Shown here in pieces: positions 34,335 to 44,521 of a DNA stretch of 64,000 nucleotides (positions are counted from its first letter, which is position 1; each line of letters starts with the position of its first letter). The position numbers and the translations under genes were made by a program. Origin of the DNA: Brevibacillus aydinogluensis (GTDB taxonomy: Bacteria; Bacillota; Bacilli; Brevibacillales; Brevibacillaceae); assembly GCF_031954365.1 (NCBI RefSeq), contig NZ_JAUSVZ010000001.1. One strand, written 5' to 3'. The notes beneath the pieces were generated by a model. It was not told the DNA's origin. It did no database searches and saw only the letters and a program-made list of their open reading frames with translations.

Positions 34335-35125
34335 GCAGTGGCGTCGTCCACCGAGGGCTGCAGGCCTTCCCAGAGGACTCTCGACAGCTCGGGCACCACC
34401 TGCTCAAAGCGGATGCGGTCCGGGTCAATCAGCCAGCCCAAGATCAGGCCGTTGATTAACGCCTGGAACAGAACTGCCAAGGAGTCCGGGGCGACATCGC
34501 GTTTAACGACGCCGCTTTCCTGCAGCTGCGCGAGGACGCCGCTGACGCCGTCGATGATTTTTCCGTACGCGTCCCGCAGAACTTCGCCGACCGCCGGATC
34601 ACGGCTGGCGGTGACAAATTCGAAAAACAGCATCGGATTGCCCTGACCCTCTTCCACGCAGGCAAATTGCGACTGCAGCAAACGGGCGAGCCCCTGTGCG
34701 GGAACAGCCGAATTGAGGGCGGAACCCGCCTGTTGGGTAAGCATCTTGAGCTGCTGCGTGAGGTTTTTCTCGCACAAGGCGGCGAACAGATCGCTTTTGC
34801 TAGAAAAGTGCCAGTAGACGGCTCCCTTTGTCATCCCGGCGTCGGCGGCCACCTGTTCCAACGATGCTCCGGCATACCCCAGTCGGGCGAATACGCGGGC
34901 GGCAGCATCCAAAATGCGCGTCCGCGTATCGGCCAGTGACGGCACGTTGTCTTCCTGCTGTTGGGCCAGCCAGACTCTCATCTCCTGCTTGCTGCCGAAG
35001 TGGCGTCTCACCGCTGTCCAGTGGACGCCGGCCGCTTTCGCCACATCGGCGAAACTGATTCTGTCAAAAGGGTGGCGGGCGGCCAACCGTCGGGCCGCTT
35101 CCATGATTCGTTCGCGTGTCGTCAT
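34325..35125 (-). CDS. TetR-family regulator with two tandem HTH domains
   Basis: A 266-residue protein. Residues 1-50 form a complete TetR N-terminal HTH (RERIMEAARRLAARH, then FADVAKAAGVHWTAVRRHFG). A second, independent TetR HTH follows at about 68-112 (TRILDAAARVFARLGYAGAS, then AADAGMTKGAVYWHFSSKSD). The C-terminal ligand and dimerisation domain (about 120-255) is single. The usual family length is near 200, so the extra domain accounts for the excess. A palindrome before its start and two before the hydrolase gene support autoregulation and control of that gene. The ligand is unknown. Confidence 0.88.
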   Translation of the reverse strand: MTTRERIMEAARRLAARHPFDRISFADVAKAAGVHWTAVRRHFGSKQEMRVWLAQQQEDNVPSLADTRTRILDAAARVFARLGYAGASLEQVAADAGMTKGAVYWHFSSKSDLFAALCEKNLTQQLKMLTQQAGSALNSAVPAQGLARLLQSQFACVEEGQGNPMLFFEFVTASRDPAVGEVLRDAYGKIIDGVSGVLAQLQESGVVKRDVAPDSLAVLFQALINGLILGWLIDPDRIRFEQVVPELSRVLWEGLQPSVDDATAPV

Positions 35126-35152
35126 CGTATCTCTCCGACCATGTATTCATTC

Positions 35153-35168
35153 CATACTGATGAGTATG
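35153..35168 (-). promoter_or_regulatory. operator-like palindrome before tetR
   Basis: CATACT-N4-AGTATG is a perfect inverted repeat 28 bases upstream of the tetR start. It matches the palindromes before the hydrolase gene in spacing and core. Confidence 0.65.
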
Positions 35169-35233
35169 TCTTCAGCATAACTGTTGCATGAAATGGATGT
35201 CAAGGAAATGGTTTCCTTGCATCGCGGACGAAC

Positions 35234-35278
35234 GAAAAACCCCCTTGCCGTTTTCTCCATGGAAAACGGACAAGGGGT
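35234..35278 (-). terminator. intrinsic terminator after the amidase gene
   Basis: A long stem on the minus strand pairs CCCCTTGTCCGTTTT with AAAACGGCAAGGGG (one mismatch), followed by GTTTTT. It lies just after the amidase stop at 35286. Confidence 0.9.
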
Positions 35279-35285
35279 CTTACGC

Positions 35286-37124
35286 TTATCCTCCCTGAAC
35301 GTTTTGGGAGGCGAAGTACTGCAGAATGCCTTTGTACAGCCCTTCGGCGGCCAAATCCTGTTGTTTTTCGGAACGCAGCCGCATCTCTTCGTTGTAGTTG
35401 GAGAGGAAACCGATCTCTGCCAGAATGGACGGAATCGGATTCTCCCGCAGGACGTAGTAGTTGCCGAACCTGGACTGCAGGTCCTTGTAGTTGGTCGCCT
35501 TGACGATTTCGCTTTGCACCAGCGAGGCGAGCTTGCTCGAATTGCCCTGGTTGTAATAAAAGACGATCGTGCCGTTTGTCTGCGAGTTGGGATGGGTGTT
35601 GTGGTGAATGCTGACGAAAATGTCCGCATTGTTCTGCACGGCAATGTCCACGCGCTGCTGCAGCGTGAGCTTGCGGTCGTCACTGCGGGTCATGATCACC
35701 TTGGCTCCGGCTGCTTCCAGCTTGTTTTTCAGCAGCAGCCCTACCTGCAGGTTGACCGTCTTTTCCTGTGTGGAAAAGCTGGAACCGGTCGCTCCCGTGT
35801 CGTTGCCGCCGTGGCCGGGGTCGACCACGATCACCTTGCCGACCAGTTCATTGCCCTTGATGACGGGAGGCATGCCCTGCGGAGACACCAGCCATCCGGC
35901 GACGTAGCCTGTCGAACCGTCGCTCAAGGTGATTTGGAACCAGTCTCCTTCTTTTTTCACGATCGCGTATTTTTCCCCGGTCTGTACCCGTTTGATGATG
36001 TCGTACTGGGTGCCGGGACCGGAGCGAATGTTGGTGTCCGGATTCAATATGGTGACGTGCGGACCGGACATGGCCGGTTGCTGCACGCTGATGAGCCAGC
36101 CGGCCACCCAGCCGGTTTTGCCGTCCGGTGTCTGGACGCGGTACCAATCGCCCTGCTGTTCCAGAATGGTCAGCGTGGTCCCCAGCTTTAACGTTCCCAG
36201 GATGGGACTGTTCGTGCTGGGCTGGCCGCGCAGGTTGAGACCGTCTGTCTGGACCGTGGCAGTCTGCTTTGCGGGAGATTGCGGCTGGCCGGAGCTGGGC
36301 GCACCGGCGTTCGGAGCAGGCTGCGGCGGATTCGGATTTGGCTGGCCGCTGCCGGCTGGAGCCGGAGTCTGGCCCGTTCCCTGTTTGGGTATCCAGGCGT
36401 TGACGCCGTTGTAGGGAAACTGGATCCACCCGTTTTGTTCCGTCAAAACGGTGATGATCTCGCCGTTGTGGAGCTGTCCGATGGCTGGCTGCGCGTAGTC
36501 CGGTACGGGGTAGACGTACGGCGCGTAGTCCAGGATCAGCTCGCGCCCCTGCTGATTTGTCTGTCCGGCGGGAGACGTCGCCGGTGCGCTGCCGTTAGCT
36601 TGTCCGCCGCTAACGCCGCCGGGCGCCGTCGTCCCTTGATCGGCAGCGCGGTGCTCAGTGACCAGCCAGCTGGCCACCCACCCTTTTTTCTGTGAGGGCA
36701 GCTCAATCATCAGCCAATCCCCACTGCGCTGCACGATCGGATAGCGCGTACCCGGATTAATGGTCTGAATGACGGAATACGTCAGGCCGGGACCAGTACG
36801 CACGTTGAGGTTGGTCGTTTGGCTCTCCGCCAGCAGTCCTGTGTTCGCTTGGGCTGTCGGTTTGACCAGCCAGCCGGCCACCCAGCCGGTGCGGCCGTCG
36901 GGAAGCCGGACGTTCAGCCACTCGCCTTGCTCGGCAAGGACCGGCAGGACGCTGTTGACGGGCAGCGTGGTAAGCACCTGATCCTGCAGGCTTGGCCCGG
37001 ATCGAACGTTCAGCTTGTCCACGCTGACCTGGACGGAACTCTCCGCCTTTGCGGCCGATACGGGAAGCGATACGATGCAGACCGCCGCCATAATGGTCCG
37101 CAGAATCTTTTGTTGCTGAAACAC
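35286..37124 (-). CDS. N-acetylmuramoyl-L-alanine amidase with five SH3 domains (YrvJ-like)
   Basis: Exported zinc amidase that cuts the bond between muramic acid and the stem peptide. Signal peptide ends near SAAKA. Five bacterial SH3 domains precede the enzyme, each with an N-(V/L/I)-R and a W-V-A-G-W-L type end. The third is divergent and framed by Pro/Gly-rich linkers. The C-terminal Amidase_3 domain has its zinc and catalytic residues in VVDPGHGGNDTG, STQEKTVNL, VSIHHNTHPN and LAEIGFLSN. I prefer GTG 37124, which lies 8 bases after AAAGGA. ATG 37133 and 37142 are alternatives. About 612 residues. B. subtilis yrvJ has the same type and neighbourhood. Confidence 0.9.
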   Translation of the reverse strand: MFQQQKILRTIMAAVCIVSLPVSAAKAESSVQVSVDKLNVRSGPSLQDQVLTTLPVNSVLPVLAEQGEWLNVRLPDGRTGWVAGWLVKPTAQANTGLLAESQTTNLNVRTGPGLTYSVIQTINPGTRYPIVQRSGDWLMIELPSQKKGWVASWLVTEHRAADQGTTAPGGVSGGQANGSAPATSPAGQTNQQGRELILDYAPYVYPVPDYAQPAIGQLHNGEIITVLTEQNGWIQFPYNGVNAWIPKQGTGQTPAPAGSGQPNPNPPQPAPNAGAPSSGQPQSPAKQTATVQTDGLNLRGQPSTNSPILGTLKLGTTLTILEQQGDWYRVQTPDGKTGWVAGWLISVQQPAMSGPHVTILNPDTNIRSGPGTQYDIIKRVQTGEKYAIVKKEGDWFQITLSDGSTGYVAGWLVSPQGMPPVIKGNELVGKVIVVDPGHGGNDTGATGSSFSTQEKTVNLQVGLLLKNKLEAAGAKVIMTRSDDRKLTLQQRVDIAVQNNADIFVSIHHNTHPNSQTNGTIVFYYNQGNSSKLASLVQSEIVKATNYKDLQSRFGNYYVLRENPIPSILAEIGFLSNYNEEMRLRSEKQQDLAAEGLYKGILQYFASQNVQGG

Positions 37125-37350
37125 GTCAGACATCCTTTCCATGATAGTAAAAGTCGATCGCATGCATGATTTGCCAAGTTATACCTTCGGCCTTTCCCCT
37201 GCTTTTTCCTGCATTATCCGACAAACTTCTTTTGCAATTGCGAATCGTTGCGCTCAAAACGGCACACCTGGCTCCGCCTCGCTTATGCTTTTCTCCGGAC
37301 GCGGCCATACTAGGGATTGGAGCATGCATCGAGAAAGCGAGGAGAACAAA

Positions 37351-37524
37351 GTGAGACAATCCAACAAGGAAGCATTTGCCCAGGAAGCCAATCGTCGCCT
37401 GTTTTCTGTCGATTTCCACGATTTTCTGGAGAAAGAATCCGCGCTCACCGACGTGGAATTGTCGAGGGAATTCGACATCAGCGTGCGGGACGTACGGACA
37501 TTGAGGCGAAAGCTGCACCCATGA
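37351..37524 (+). CDS. small HTH-like protein
   Basis: A 57-residue protein starting at GTG 37351, with GAGGAG six bases upstream. It begins VRQSNKEAFAQEANRRLF. The C-terminal half, LTDVELSREFDISVRDVRTL, reads as a helix-turn-helix of the sigma-70 region 4 or MerR style, followed by RRKLHP. Upstream in-frame sequence back to 37141 overlaps the divergent amidase start and is unlikely to be translated. It may be a DNA-binding protein. I do not recognise the family by name. Confidence 0.68.
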   Translation: MRQSNKEAFAQEANRRLFSVDFHDFLEKESALTDVELSREFDISVRDVRTLRRKLHP

Positions 37525-37614
37525 CGCGATGTTTTTGCACCGGCCGATTCGGTTGACCCGGCTTTTCAGGTCGGATAAGATGAAGGGTGGCATACTGAAA
37601 AGCAGGTGGAACCG

Positions 37615-39138
37615 ATGATACAAGTCAAATGTGAAGGACATGCATTCGAGCGGGAAATCGCCTTGATTCTCGCTTTGTTTTACGAAGACCCGGAGATCGC
37701 CTACGTGGACGAATGGAGCGGCGATGAGGGAGTACGCATCCGGATTGCTCTGTCAGAAAGGGACGGCAGTGTATCGGCGGAGGGCGAGCTGTTGGCCGGA
37801 GGGCGCCGGTTTGTCCACAGCGCTGAGAGACAGACTGCCGGCCTGGATGAGATAGGGAAGCGGAAAGTCGCCAAGCAGGCGGTCAGCTACGTCCTGCTGG
37901 TCATGCTGGAGGAGTTCACCGGCATGGAGCAGGGCTGGGGCATCCTGACCGGCATCCGCCCCACCAAGTTGCTGCATCATCTGCTCTCTTCCGGCGCCAG
38001 TCAGGAAGAAGCACACCACCGGCTGCGGCAGGACTTCATGGTCCGGCCATACAAGCTCCGCCTGCTGCAGGAGATTGTCGACCGGCAGCTGCAGGTGGTG
38101 CCTGATTTGTACCGGATCGACCGGGAGCTGTCCGTCTACATCGGCATCCCGTTTTGTCCCACCAAGTGCGCCTACTGCACCTTTCCCGCCTACGCCATCC
38201 GCAGCCACACCGCCTCCGTCAATCCGTTTCTGGAAGGATTGCATTACGAGATGGAACGGCTGGGCGAGTGGCTGAAGCGGCATGACATGCGGATTACCTC
38301 CGTGTACTTTGGAGGCGGCACGCCGACCAGCATTACAGCCGAAGATCTGGATCAGCTGTTCGACAAGATGCACCGCTCGTTTCCGCACATGGCTGATGTG
38401 CGCGAGCTGACCGTGGAAGCGGGACGGCCCGATACGATCACGCGGGAAAAGCTGGCGGTGATGAAGCGCTGGAACGTGGACCGGATCAGCATCAACCCGC
38501 AGTCGTTTACCCAGGAGACGCTCCATGCAATTGGCCGCCACCACACGGTCGAGGAGACAATTGAAAAGTACCATCTCGCCATGGAGATGGGGCTGACCAA
38601 CATCAACATGGACCTGATCATCGGCCTGCCCAACGAAGGACTGGCCGAGCTGGAACACAGCCTGCGGGAAGTGGAAAAACTGATGCCCGCCTCGCTGACG
38701 GTGCACACCCTCTCGTTCAAGCGGGCGTCCGAGATGACGCAAAACAAAGAGCGCTACAAGGTAGCCAGCCGGGAGGAGATCAGCCGGATGATGGAGCTGG
38801 CGTCGGAGTGGACGAAAGCCCACGGCTACCATCCGTACTACCTCTACCGGCAGAAAAACATCCTCGGCAACCTGGAAAATGTCGGCTACGCCCTTGACGG
38901 CCGGGAGAGCATCTACAATATCATGATCATGGAAGAAGTTCAGACTATCCTGGGGCTGGGTTGCGGCGCCGTGTCCAAGCTGATGGCGCCCGGCAGCGGC
39001 AAGCTGACGCGCTGGCCCAATCCCAAAGACCCCAAGACGTACAACGAAACCTACCGGAAACTGACGGAAGAAAAGCTCCGTGATCTCGATCAGGTCTACT
39101 TTGGGACCGCAGCCGCACCTGCGCAGCAGGCGGAGTAG
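37615..39138 (+). CDS. hemZ: oxygen-independent coproporphyrinogen III oxidase-like HemZ
   Basis: Radical-SAM protein of the HemN/HemZ family. The 4Fe-4S motif CPTKCAYC (CxxxCxxC) lies near residue 181, followed by the SAM-binding YFGGGTPTS. An N-terminal domain of about 170 residues with GILTGIRPTKLLH is typical of HemZ and differs from HemN. B. subtilis HemZ supports anaerobic haem synthesis, though activity of the family is not fully settled. ATG 37615 follows CAGGTGGA. GTG 37606 is in frame but less likely. 507 residues. The gene stands alone upstream of the hisS leader. Confidence 0.88.
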   Translation: MIQVKCEGHAFEREIALILALFYEDPEIAYVDEWSGDEGVRIRIALSERDGSVSAEGELLAGGRRFVHSAERQTAGLDEIGKRKVAKQAVSYVLLVMLEEFTGMEQGWGILTGIRPTKLLHHLLSSGASQEEAHHRLRQDFMVRPYKLRLLQEIVDRQLQVVPDLYRIDRELSVYIGIPFCPTKCAYCTFPAYAIRSHTASVNPFLEGLHYEMERLGEWLKRHDMRITSVYFGGGTPTSITAEDLDQLFDKMHRSFPHMADVRELTVEAGRPDTITREKLAVMKRWNVDRISINPQSFTQETLHAIGRHHTVEETIEKYHLAMEMGLTNINMDLIIGLPNEGLAELEHSLREVEKLMPASLTVHTLSFKRASEMTQNKERYKVASREEISRMMELASEWTKAHGYHPYYLYRQKNILGNLENVGYALDGRESIYNIMIMEEVQTILGLGCGAVSKLMAPGSGKLTRWPNPKDPKTYNETYRKLTEEKLRDLDQVYFGTAAAPAQQAE

Positions 39139-39167
39139 CCGGTGGAAAAAGTTTTACCGAGCGCCTG

Positions 39168-39196
39168 TTGACGGCGGATTGGCGGTTTGCTATGAT
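39168..39196 (+). promoter_or_regulatory. sigma-A promoter of the hisS-aspS leader
   Basis: TTGACG (39168-39173), exactly 17 bases, TATGAT (39191-39196). Transcription would begin near 39203. Confidence 0.85.
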
Positions 39197-39204
39197 TTTC
39201 ATTA

Positions 39205-39525
39205 AGCTTTCACGATAGATCAATTGTCTGATCTGATGACGGGAACAAGTACCCAGGAGACGGATAGCCAGAGAGGAAGCGCCGCGGCTGAGAGCGTTTC
39301 TCTATAACGGCCTGGCGAATGACATCCCCGAGGACCGTCGGTGAACGGAAAAAACGGCGCAATTTCGGCCGCCATCCCAGTAACCGGCAGGCGTACGCCG
39401 GCGTTAACGGCCAACAAGCGGGACTCCCTGTCGGAGTCCAATCAGGGTGGCACCACGGGAAAACCATCTCTCGTCCCTGACATGTCCAGACGGCATGTCG
39501 GGCGGCGGGAGATTTTTTTATTTTG
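39205..39525 (+). ncRNA. T-box leader of the hisS-aspS operon
   Basis: The tRNA-sensing T-box AGGGTGGCACCACGG lies at 39444-39458. It is preceded by an elaborate stem I with the AGAGAGGAAGCG and GGCTGAGAGCG segments, and followed by a long terminator hairpin (39467-39512) with seven T residues (39513-39519). Aligning the specifier loop with the alaS leader of this window (GAA-N-codon-A) gives GAC (39321-39323), an Asp codon. CAT (39323-39325), a His codon, overlaps it by one base. Uncharged cognate tRNA would stabilise the antiterminator and allow synthetase expression. Confidence 0.9.
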
Positions 39526-39571
39526 CTTACCAACGTTCCTGCGGGAACAGACAATGGAGGTTTCAGGCAAG

Positions 39572-40852
39572 ATGACAAGGATTCAAATTCCCCGCGGTAC
39601 GCAGGACATCATGCCCGGTACCGTGGAGCTGTGGCAGTACGTCGAGGCCAGGGCCCGCGACCTTAGCCGCCGCTACAATTATCAGGAAATCCGCACGCCG
39701 TTGTTTGAGAGCACGGAGCTGTTTCAACGCGGCGTGGGCGAAACCACGGACATCGTGGAAAAGGAGATGTACAGCGTCTCCAATCCGCGCAGCGACGACG
39801 CGCTGACACTCAGGCCGGAAGGGACGGCCGGCGTGGTGCGCGCCTATGTCGAGCACAAGCTGTACGGGCAGCCCAACCAGCCGGTGAAAGTGTACTACCT
39901 GGGCCCGATGTTTCGCCATGAACGTCCCCAGGCCGGACGCTACCGCCAGTTTGTCCAGTTTGGGGTGGAGGCGATCGGCTCCAGCGATCCGGCTATTGAC
40001 GCGGAAGTGATCGCGCTGGCGATGCGATTCTACCAGGAGATGGGACTGACGGGCTTGAGCGTGGAGCTGAACAGTGTCGGCACCCTTGAGGACCGCGCCC
40101 GCCACCGCGAGCACCTGCTCGCCCACCTGAACGGCGTCCGCAGCGAGCTGTGCGCCGACTGTCAATCCCGCATTGACCGCAACCCGCTGCGCGTGCTGGA
40201 CTGCAAAAACGAAAAATGCCGGACGCTGACCAAGGACGCACCGTCCATTCTCGACTACCTGAGCGACGAGTCCGCTGCCCACTTTGAGGCGGTCAAGGGC
40301 TATCTGAGCGCGCTCAACATCCCGTACACGGTCAATCCGCGGCTGGTGCGGGGACTGGATTACTACACCCTGACGGCATTTGAGATCAAAATGGCGGAAA
40401 TCGGCGCTGTCGAAACGCTCTGCGGCGGCGGCCGTTACAACGGGCTTGTGGCCGAACTGGGCGGCGAAGACATGCCGGGCATTGGCTTTGCGCTCAGCAT
40501 TGAGCGGCTGCTGCTCGCGCTGGCAAAGCAGGGCGTCCAGCTGCCTGTGAGCGGGGGGATTGACTGCTTCGTGGCGATCCAGACCCCTGATGCAAAGCAG
40601 GAGGCGTTCATCCTCGTCGACGAGCTGCGCCGCGCCGGGGTGTCCGCCGATCTGGACTACCTGGATCGCAAAATGAAGGCGCAGTTCAAGCAGGCCGACC
40701 GGCTGGGTGCCGCTTATACGGCGATTATCGGCGAGGCGGAACTGGCAAACGGCACGGTCGTCCTCAAGGAGATGGCGACCGGCGAACAGCAGGAAGTAAA
40801 GCGCGACCAGGTCGCCGCCGTGCTGGCCGAACGACTGGCGGCACGCGCATAA
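39572..40852 (+). CDS. hisS: histidyl-tRNA synthetase
   Basis: Class II synthetase charging tRNA-His. Motif 1 region IRTPLFESTELFQRGVGE, motif 2 GPMFRHERPQAGRYRQFVQFG, the histidine-specific LVRGLDYYTLTAFE and motif 3 GIGFALSIERLLLAL are intact. A C-terminal anticodon domain follows. ATG 39572 has GGAGG 11 bases upstream and gives the family start MTRIQIPRGTQDIMP. Upstream in-frame sequence is the T-box leader. 426 residues. aspS follows 51 bases later in the same operon. Confidence 0.97.
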   Translation: MTRIQIPRGTQDIMPGTVELWQYVEARARDLSRRYNYQEIRTPLFESTELFQRGVGETTDIVEKEMYSVSNPRSDDALTLRPEGTAGVVRAYVEHKLYGQPNQPVKVYYLGPMFRHERPQAGRYRQFVQFGVEAIGSSDPAIDAEVIALAMRFYQEMGLTGLSVELNSVGTLEDRARHREHLLAHLNGVRSELCADCQSRIDRNPLRVLDCKNEKCRTLTKDAPSILDYLSDESAAHFEAVKGYLSALNIPYTVNPRLVRGLDYYTLTAFEIKMAEIGAVETLCGGGRYNGLVAELGGEDMPGIGFALSIERLLLALAKQGVQLPVSGGIDCFVAIQTPDAKQEAFILVDELRRAGVSADLDYLDRKMKAQFKQADRLGAAYTAIIGEAELANGTVVLKEMATGEQQEVKRDQVAAVLAERLAARA

Positions 40853-40903
40853 CAAAATGGTTCAGTATAATTCGCAGAGATGAAGAGTGGAGGAATACCG
40901 AAG

Positions 40904-42691
<1,788 letters not shown>

Positions 42692-42742
42692 GCGTACTTG
42701 CACAGGCGCATTCGCCTCTGATACATTGGTTATACTGAAGAA

Positions 42743-42928
42743 TAGCCCTGCGATGCCCGTGACTTCCGAATAGTTTTGAGCCACAAACACATTCATGGGA
42801 GTCTGCCGTCCCACCCGCGAGGACACGCCTCCATCGAGTGGACGTCCGGAACGGTTGGGCGAGACACCCACCTGCCAGGCGCAGGTTCAAAACTTCAGGA
42901 GCTGCACGGCATTATGGGGCTCCTTTTT
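42743..42928 (+). ncRNA. ssrS: 6S RNA (BsrA-type)
   Basis: About 186 bases between aspS and tcdA, which is where bsrA lies in B. subtilis. The ends pair as a closing stem (AGCCC and ATGCC with GGCAT and GGGGCT). An inner stem pairs AGTTTTGAGCC with GGTTCAAAACT, leaving the large central bulge typical of 6S RNA, which mimics an open promoter and binds sigma-A RNA polymerase. A TATACT -10 box at 42731-42736 predicts the 5' end. CTCCTTTTTT at 42920-42929 ends the RNA. The identification rests on fold, size and location. Confidence 0.82.
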
Positions 42929-43024
42929 TGCCCGGGATTCCTACTTTTCCGATGATCATTACAGCGGGCAAGAGGGAGAAGCCGGGTCGTACAGATCGTG
43001 TGAGAGGAAGAGGTTGACGGAAAC

Positions 43025-43777
43025 ATGCTTCATCAATTTTCCCGTTGTGAGCTGGCCTTCGGTCCCGAGGGCTTGGAAAAAATGAAAAACAGCACCGTCG
43101 CCGTGCTGGGCATCGGCGGCGTCGGTTCGTTTACGGTGGAGGCATTGGCCCGCACTGGCGTCGGCAAGCTGGTGCTGGTGGACAAGGACGTGGTGGACAT
43201 CACCAACATCAACCGGCAGATTCACGCCACCCTGCATACCATCGGCCAGCCAAAGACCGAGCTGATGAAGGAGCGCATCGCTGCGATCAATCCGGAGTGC
43301 GAAGTGGTCACACTGAACATGTTTTACAACCAGGAGACGGCCGATCAGCTTTTCGCCCACAAGCTGGATTACATCGTTGACGCGATGGACCTCATGACGG
43401 CCAAGCTTCACGTGATCCAGGAGGCGAAGCGGCGCGGCATTCCGATCGTCTCCAGCATGGGGGCGGCGAACAAGATGGACCCGACCCGGTTCGAAGTGGC
43501 TGACATTTCCCAGACCAGCTACGACCCGATCGCCAAGGTGATCCGGCGCGAACTGCGGAAAAAAGGCATCCACAAAGGCGTCAAAGTGGTGTATTCCAAA
43601 GAAATTCCGGTAACGATCCGCGAAGACGTGCGTACCCAGATTGCCGATACCAATTCGCCGATCAGCAAGGCGCGCCGTCCCCCGGCAAGCAACGCGTTTG
43701 TGCCTTCCGTTGCGGGGCTGATTCTGGCCAGCGTCGTCGTCCGCGACATACTGGACTGGCAGCCGGCAAAAGGATAA
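43025..43777 (+). CDS. tcdA: tRNA threonylcarbamoyladenosine dehydratase
   Basis: E1-like (ThiF/MoeB superfamily) enzyme that cyclises t6A37 to ct6A in tRNA using ATP. The nucleotide-binding AVLGIGGVGSFTVEALARTG, NINRQIHA and the D-A-M-D segment YIVDAMDLMTAKL are family hallmarks. The C-terminal VPSVAGLILASVVVRDI is present. B. subtilis yrvM, beside 6S RNA, is the orthologue. ATG 43025. 250 residues. It ends at a bidirectional terminator. Confidence 0.92.
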   Translation: MLHQFSRCELAFGPEGLEKMKNSTVAVLGIGGVGSFTVEALARTGVGKLVLVDKDVVDITNINRQIHATLHTIGQPKTELMKERIAAINPECEVVTLNMFYNQETADQLFAHKLDYIVDAMDLMTAKLHVIQEAKRRGIPIVSSMGAANKMDPTRFEVADISQTSYDPIAKVIRRELRKKGIHKGVKVVYSKEIPVTIREDVRTQIADTNSPISKARRPPASNAFVPSVAGLILASVVVRDILDWQPAKG

Positions 43778-43837
43778 CCCAAGGAAAAGCTGCTGCGAAA
43801 AGGACGCAAGCTTCTTTGACTGCAGACATAATGATAC

Positions 43838-43870
43838 AAAACCCACTACCAGCTTTCGGTAGTGGGTTTT
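43838..43870. terminator. bidirectional terminator
   Basis: A perfect 13-bp stem AAAACCCACTACC/GGTAGTGGGTTTT with a 7-base loop has A and T tracts on opposite sides. It serves tcdA and the convergent gene ending at 43880. Confidence 0.93.
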
Positions 43871-43879
43871 GTTCATTCA

Positions 43880-44443
43880 TCATTCAGGCTGTTTCCACTT
43901 GATATTGCAGCCAAGACTGGGTTTTTGCGGGACGGTTACGGGCTCGCCTTTGAGCAGTTGATCCAGAGCAGCGCGGATGGACGCGCCGGTGACAGGAATG
44001 TCGTTGCCTGGACGGGAGTCGTCCAATTGACCGCGATAGGCGCATGCCAGATTGCCGTCGAACACGTAAAAGTCGGGTGTGCACGCGGCCTGATAGGCGC
44101 GAGCGACCTCCTGCGTTTCGTCGTACAGGTACGGGAAGGGATACTTCCATTCTTCTGCCACCTGCTTCATCCGCTCGGGCGAATCGTCCGGATAGGCGGC
44201 AGCGTCATTGGAACTGATCGCGATGAAGGAGACGCCCTTGGGAAGGTAGTCGTTCGCAAGGCGTACCAGTTCCGCTTGTACGTGTTTGACAAACGGGCAG
44301 TGGTTGCAGATGAACATGATCACCGTCGCCTGTTTGGAGGCAAGCTCGGAAAGCGACATGACCTTGCCGGTTACCGTGTCCGGCAGTGCGAAGTCAGGTG
44401 CCTTTTGACCGAGCGGGAACATCGTGGATTCTGTCCGGGCCAT
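43880..44443 (-). CDS. AhpC/TSA-type thioredoxin-fold protein with CxxC
   Basis: A 187-residue cytosolic protein of the thioredoxin/peroxiredoxin superfamily. MFPLGQKAPDFALPDT is followed by the redox motif FICNHCPFVKHV (C47 and C50). CTPDFYVFDG contains the cis-Pro region. Members of this COG0526-type group are probably disulfide reductases or peroxidases, but the physiological target is unknown. ATG 44443 lies 9 bases after GAGAGGAG. The longer frame to 44509 lacks a ribosome site. It is divergent from the DeoR gene. Confidence 0.85.
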   Translation of the reverse strand: MARTESTMFPLGQKAPDFALPDTVTGKVMSLSELASKQATVIMFICNHCPFVKHVQAELVRLANDYLPKGVSFIAISSNDAAAYPDDSPERMKQVAEEWKYPFPYLYDETQEVARAYQAACTPDFYVFDGNLACAYRGQLDDSRPGNDIPVTGASIRAALDQLLKGEPVTVPQKPSLGCNIKWKQPE

Positions 44444-44521
44444 GTTGATTCGCTCCTCTCCTTGGATATCGTTTCCGTCTACTATAGCGCATCTCCTTTT
44501 CCTGATCAACGGTATTGCGCG

